Of a stretch of 37,998 bases of DNA, positions 35,310 to 37,998 are shown one piece after another. A program made the translations under genes and the position numbers. Within the stretch, counting starts at the first letter, position 1. The number at the start of each line of letters is the position of its first letter. The stretch spans positions 1-37,998 of the forward strand of contig MPNP01000016.1 of the NCBI GenBank assembly GCA_002239085.1. Reading direction: 5' to 3'. The stretch comes from Rhodobacteraceae bacterium bin131. Lineage in GTDB: Bacteria > Pseudomonadota > Alphaproteobacteria > Rhodobacterales > Rhodobacteraceae. The notes under the pieces were generated by a model. The model ran no database searches and was not told the origin of the DNA. It worked only from the letters and a program-made list of their open reading frames with translations.

Positions 35310-36470
35310 CTACATGATTCCTTCTAATTCTTCTTCACAAAGAATTTTTTTGTTCAAAGCTGTACGAATTGTATATCGGTCAGTCATTCCAGCAATGTAG
35401 TCACCAATCAATCTTTTTTTGCCAAAAAGCCCTTTGTCAATCAACTTTTGCCAATGATCAGGTAGATGAGAGGTGTCATTAAGATAATAATTGAAAAGTT
35501 CGGTTAGAAGTGGCTTTACCTTGTGCTTTTTTTTATCAAACAAATCTAGTTTATATAAATTATCCGACAAGTAATCCTTTATTTGGTGAAGGCGGTAATT
35601 TGCTTCTTCGGAAAAACAAATAACTGGACGACCGAACTGCCTGATTTCTTCAGCATTTTTGAAATTATTCAGATTTAATATCCTTTGGGACTCTTGGATT
35701 AAGTCATTCACAAAGTAGCCAAAGGTGATCCGAAGAATTTTTGCTTTAAACCGATGTGGATCTTGTTTCCGACAATTGACATCTATGCGTTCACAAAATT
35801 TTTTGATCGCCGATATCTCCAATATCTCGTCTAATGTGAGTTTTTCTGAACGCATACCATCCTGTAAATCATGGCAATTATAAACGATATCATCAGATAA
35901 AGAGGCAACTTGCGCCTCGGCACTTGCAAATGTATCAAGTCGTAAATTATGGTATTTATTGTAGTGCTTCACCACGAACGGAATCTTATCTTCCTGAAAT
36001 GGACCGTTATGTTTAGCGATGCCCTCCAAACTATCCCAAGCCAAGTTTAATCCATCATACTCAAATTTAGGGCTTGATAGGTAAGTCACAATTTGTAAAG
36101 CGTGGGCATTGTGGTCAAAGCCACCGACATCCTGCATGAGTGTATTGAGGATATCTTCACCCATATGTCCAAAAGGTGGATGGCCAATATCGTGTGTTAA
36201 AGCAATCACTTCAGCCAACTCGGCATTAAGTCCTAAATTCTGTGCTATTGAACGCGCCGCCCTTGTGACTTCAATGGTGTGTGTCAACCGGGTTCTATAA
36301 TGGTCCCTGTTGGCATCAATCCATACTTGTGTCTTATCTGTCAGCCGGCGAAAGGCCGTGGTATGTACTACCCGGTCTCCATCTCGTAAAAATACCGAGC
36401 GCGTTTTACTTTCATTCTCAGGATGAAGTCGGTTGGGATTTTGTTCATTTTTGACTGCACAATCAAGCAA
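35310..36470 (-). CDS. dgt: Deoxyguanosinetriphosphate triphosphohydrolase-like protein (HD domain)
   Basis: This 386-residue HD-domain enzyme probably hydrolyses dNTPs to deoxynucleosides and triphosphate. Metal ligands are H64 in RTRLTHTIEVTRAAR, H93/D94 in ALTHDIGHPPFGHMGED, and the aspartate in SLSDDIVYNCHDLQD. RLHPENESKTRSVFLRDGDRVVHTTAFRRL is the typical N-terminus. It is the type-2 short form common in alphaproteobacteria, not the 505-residue E. coli Dgt. The frame begins at TTG 36470, and AGAAAGG stands seven bases upstream, so TTG initiation is well supported. It diverges from erpA across about 110 bases that contain a Fur-box-like palindrome. Confidence 0.92.
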   Translation of the reverse strand: MLDCAVKNEQNPNRLHPENESKTRSVFLRDGDRVVHTTAFRRLTDKTQVWIDANRDHYRTRLTHTIEVTRAARSIAQNLGLNAELAEVIALTHDIGHPPFGHMGEDILNTLMQDVGGFDHNAHALQIVTYLSSPKFEYDGLNLAWDSLEGIAKHNGPFQEDKIPFVVKHYNKYHNLRLDTFASAEAQVASLSDDIVYNCHDLQDGMRSEKLTLDEILEISAIKKFCERIDVNCRKQDPHRFKAKILRITFGYFVNDLIQESQRILNLNNFKNAEEIRQFGRPVICFSEEANYRLHQIKDYLSDNLYKLDLFDKKKHKVKPLLTELFNYYLNDTSHLPDHWQKLIDKGLFGKKRLIGDYIAGMTDRYTIRTALNKKILCEEELEGIM

Positions 36471-36510
36471 CTTTTAACCTTTCTAACTTGACGAATTCTT
36501 ATTTCTTGTG

Positions 36511-36525
36511 GAATAATCATTATCA
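36511..36525. promoter_or_regulatory. Fur-box-like palindrome between dgt and erpA
   Basis: On the minus strand this reads TGATAATGATTATTC, against the 7-1-7 Fur consensus TGATAAT-N-ATTATCA, with 12 of 14 positions agreeing. A further TGATAAT follows at 36537-36543. It is 55 bases before the erpA start and 41 before dgt, a good place for an operator. Whether this organism's regulator is Fur, Mur or another protein is unknown. Confidence 0.4.
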
Positions 36526-36579
36526 AACTATATACATGATAATAGATCGTTTAAACCACATTATACTTGTCAAGGAAAA

Positions 36580-36912
36580 TTGGCATTGATTATCCCACCT
36601 CGAGTTTCCGATAGAGCGTTTGCACAACTGGCTCAAATTAATGACCTCCAGGGTACCACTCAGTGTTTGAGGGTGGCAGTCAAGGGGGGAGGATGTTCAG
36701 GCTTTCAGTATGAAATTAATCTGGACCACCCCTTGGATGATGATCTCCTGATTGAAAAAGATGGTCAATGTATACTCATTGACAAAATTTCTTTACCGTT
36801 CTTAGAAAATGCTGAGATCGATTACAGTGACGAAATTATTGGCGCTAAATTTGTCGTGACAAACCCAAATGCCAAATCAACCTGTGGGTGTTCATTAAGT
36901 TTCTCGCTATAA
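36580..36912 (+). CDS. erpA: Iron-sulfur cluster insertion protein ErpA (IscA/HesB family)
   Basis: This protein of about 110 residues is an A-type carrier that passes Fe-S clusters to client enzymes; MoaA of this window could be one. The three ligand cysteines are C39 in GGGCSGFQYEI and C102/C104 in STCGCSLSFSL at the C-terminus. The first TTG (36580) lies only three bases after AAGGA; the second, at 36586, has a better nine-base gap, so the mature protein may be two residues shorter. No isc or suf genes are next to it, which points to ErpA rather than IscA. The neighbouring palindrome suggests iron control. Confidence 0.9.
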   Translation: MALIIPPRVSDRAFAQLAQINDLQGTTQCLRVAVKGGGCSGFQYEINLDHPLDDDLLIEKDGQCILIDKISLPFLENAEIDYSDEIIGAKFVVTNPNAKSTCGCSLSFSL

Positions 36913-36920
36913 GGCATTTT

Positions 36921-37703
36921 GTGAAGATCGCAACATATAATGTCAATGGGGTTCGAGTGCGATTACCTCGAATTTTGGATTGGCTTAAAGAGAGCGAGCC
37001 TGAAGTTGCCCTTCTTCAGGAAATCAAATGTGAAGATCATCAATTTCCGACCACTCCTTTTGATGACTTAGGATACAATGTAGAAACATTTGGGCAAAAA
37101 GGGTTTAACGGCGTTGCTATCCTCTCTAAATTTCCACTTGAAGAAATTATTCGTGGTCTTCCGGGTGAAGATGAAGACAAACAGGCGAGATGGATTGAAG
37201 CGAGTGTTTGCGCTGAATTTCAAGTCATCAAAGTGTGTTGTTTATATCTCCCGAATGGAAATCCAGTCGATAGCGAAAAATACAGCTATAAAATTAGATG
37301 GATGAAGCGTCTAAGAAAAAGAGTTAAGTGTTTATTAGAATTAGAAGAACCGCTTGTTGTTACCGGCGATTACAATGTGATTCCACAACCTGAAGATGCC
37401 CGCTTTCCAGATGATTGGAAAGAAGACGCTTTGTTTCGCTTAGAAACCCGAACGGAGTGGCGCAAACTCTTGAATATCGGCTTATATGATGCTTATCGCT
37501 TAAGGCATCCTTTTGAAAAAGAATATACTTTCTGGGATTTTCAAGGCAACGCATGGAACATCAATAACGGCATCAGGATTGACCACCTGCTTTTGTCTCC
37601 CCAATCTGCCGATTTACTAACTGATTGTCAAATTGATAAGCATACCAGAGGATGGCCAAGACCTTCGGACCATGTACCGATTTGGATTGACCTGAACTGT
37701 TAG
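36921..37703 (+). CDS. xth: Exodeoxyribonuclease III (AP endonuclease, Xth/ExoA family)
   Basis: This protein of 260 residues cuts DNA at abasic sites and removes blocked 3' ends. It shows MKIATYNVNGVRVRLPRILDWL, LLQEIKCED (metal-binding glutamate), GFNGVAILSKF, VTGDYNVIP (D and N of the active site), the WDFQGNAWNINNGIRIDHLLLSP block and the final SDHVPIWIDL with the catalytic D-H pair. The frame opens earlier at 36888 inside erpA, but GTG 36921 has AAGG six bases before it and gives the family's exact N-terminus. Its start is eight bases after the erpA stop, so they are co-transcribed. Confidence 0.95.
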   Translation: MKIATYNVNGVRVRLPRILDWLKESEPEVALLQEIKCEDHQFPTTPFDDLGYNVETFGQKGFNGVAILSKFPLEEIIRGLPGEDEDKQARWIEASVCAEFQVIKVCCLYLPNGNPVDSEKYSYKIRWMKRLRKRVKCLLELEEPLVVTGDYNVIPQPEDARFPDDWKEDALFRLETRTEWRKLLNIGLYDAYRLRHPFEKEYTFWDFQGNAWNINNGIRIDHLLLSPQSADLLTDCQIDKHTRGWPRPSDHVPIWIDLNC

Positions 37704-37998
37704 CTATTCTGGTCTAATCCTAGCACTACTCCAATCCCGTATAGATTGTGTTCTGGAGAACAATTTTACCTAACAGACGATTGATTTTAATTTTAGCGTA
37801 CCAGTCCAGTAAAGTTAATCGTTAATGGTTTACCCAAAAGGTTTAGAAGAAGTGATGCAGGTTATATCTCCCTACCCATCTAGGAAGGAATGTCAGTCGG
37901 ATCAATCAGCAATCTACCATAACTGACATTTTTGCGATTGTTCGTCTTTTTTCCAAGTTGATTAAAGCAATTCGTTGTTTTGTTGCCATGGGGTATTG
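37704..37998. other. Right-edge region without an identified gene
   Basis: About 295 bases after xth. TGTCAGT at 37891 and ACTGACA at 37922 are inverted copies 24 bases apart. On the minus strand two short frames remain open toward the right edge, one from the edge to a stop at 37880 (39 codons). The 3' end of a gene could lie beyond, but I cannot identify one. Confidence 0.35.

Noticed and set aside
1-37998. CRISPR arrays, prophage, integrase or intact insertion sequences
   Set aside because: No regularly spaced direct repeats, no transposase or integrase motifs and no paired terminal repeats around a gene were seen.
37880-37998. Minus-strand frame open from the right edge as a partial gene
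   Set aside because: Only 39 codons, another frame is also open, and no family resemblance was found.

Overview
The window looks like a chromosomal segment of an AT-rich (by eye about 40% GC) alphaproteobacterium. The strongest clue is the right-hand block: a BamE lipoprotein divergent from DUF177-rpmF-plsX-fabH-ihfA-merR, then tRNA-Pro(GGG), a two-domain dCTP deaminase, and on the other strand dgt, argS, a SPOR protein and nagZ, with erpA and xth beyond. This order is familiar from alphaproteobacterial genomes. Large Calx-beta and beta-helix autotransporters, a PQQ dehydrogenase and a PhaA/PhaB pair would suit a free-living, possibly marine, member. I cannot place it more precisely.

Layout. 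1-136: 5' end of a crotonase gene running off the left edge (minus strand). 562-2048: a compact restriction-modification pair with overlapping stop and start codons. 2118-4103: exported PQQ-dependent dehydrogenase. 4354-7107: autotransporter with a degenerate beta-helix repeat passenger, behind a good sigma70-like promoter. 7513-9442: thiolase and acetoacetyl-CoA reductase. 9505-11406 (minus): HAD phosphatase and DegT-type aminotransferase. 11407-13088: a long gene-less stretch, part of it GC-richer with small inverted repeats and no intact frame, ending in a run of ten G just upstream of a 1691-residue Calx-beta/FN3 autotransporter (13089-18164). 18888-22041: glmU-glmS. 22376-23026 (minus): a GPP34 (GOLPH3-like) protein. 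23371-24832: moaA-msrB. 24833-25766: gene-poor. 25767-37703: the conserved housekeeping block.

How the genes work together. GlmS and GlmU make UDP-GlcNAc for peptidoglycan and LPS, NagZ recycles peptidoglycan, and the SPOR protein probably binds it at the septum. PlsX and FabH begin phospholipid and fatty acid synthesis. BamE belongs to the machinery that would insert the two autotransporters. Dcd and Dgt adjust dNTP pools, Xth repairs DNA, and ErpA delivers Fe-S clusters, for which MoaA is one possible client. PhaA and PhaB make 3-hydroxybutyryl-CoA, but no polymerase gene is in the window.

Most unusual points: the G10 run before the giant autotransporter with a complementary C-rich tract in the same upstream region; plsX apparently starting at a non-canonical AUC codon; an IHF-alpha-like protein without the DNA-intercalating proline; the bacterial GPP34 gene; and the restriction enzyme candidate. 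No CRISPR array, intact transposon, prophage or clearly new multi-gene system was found.
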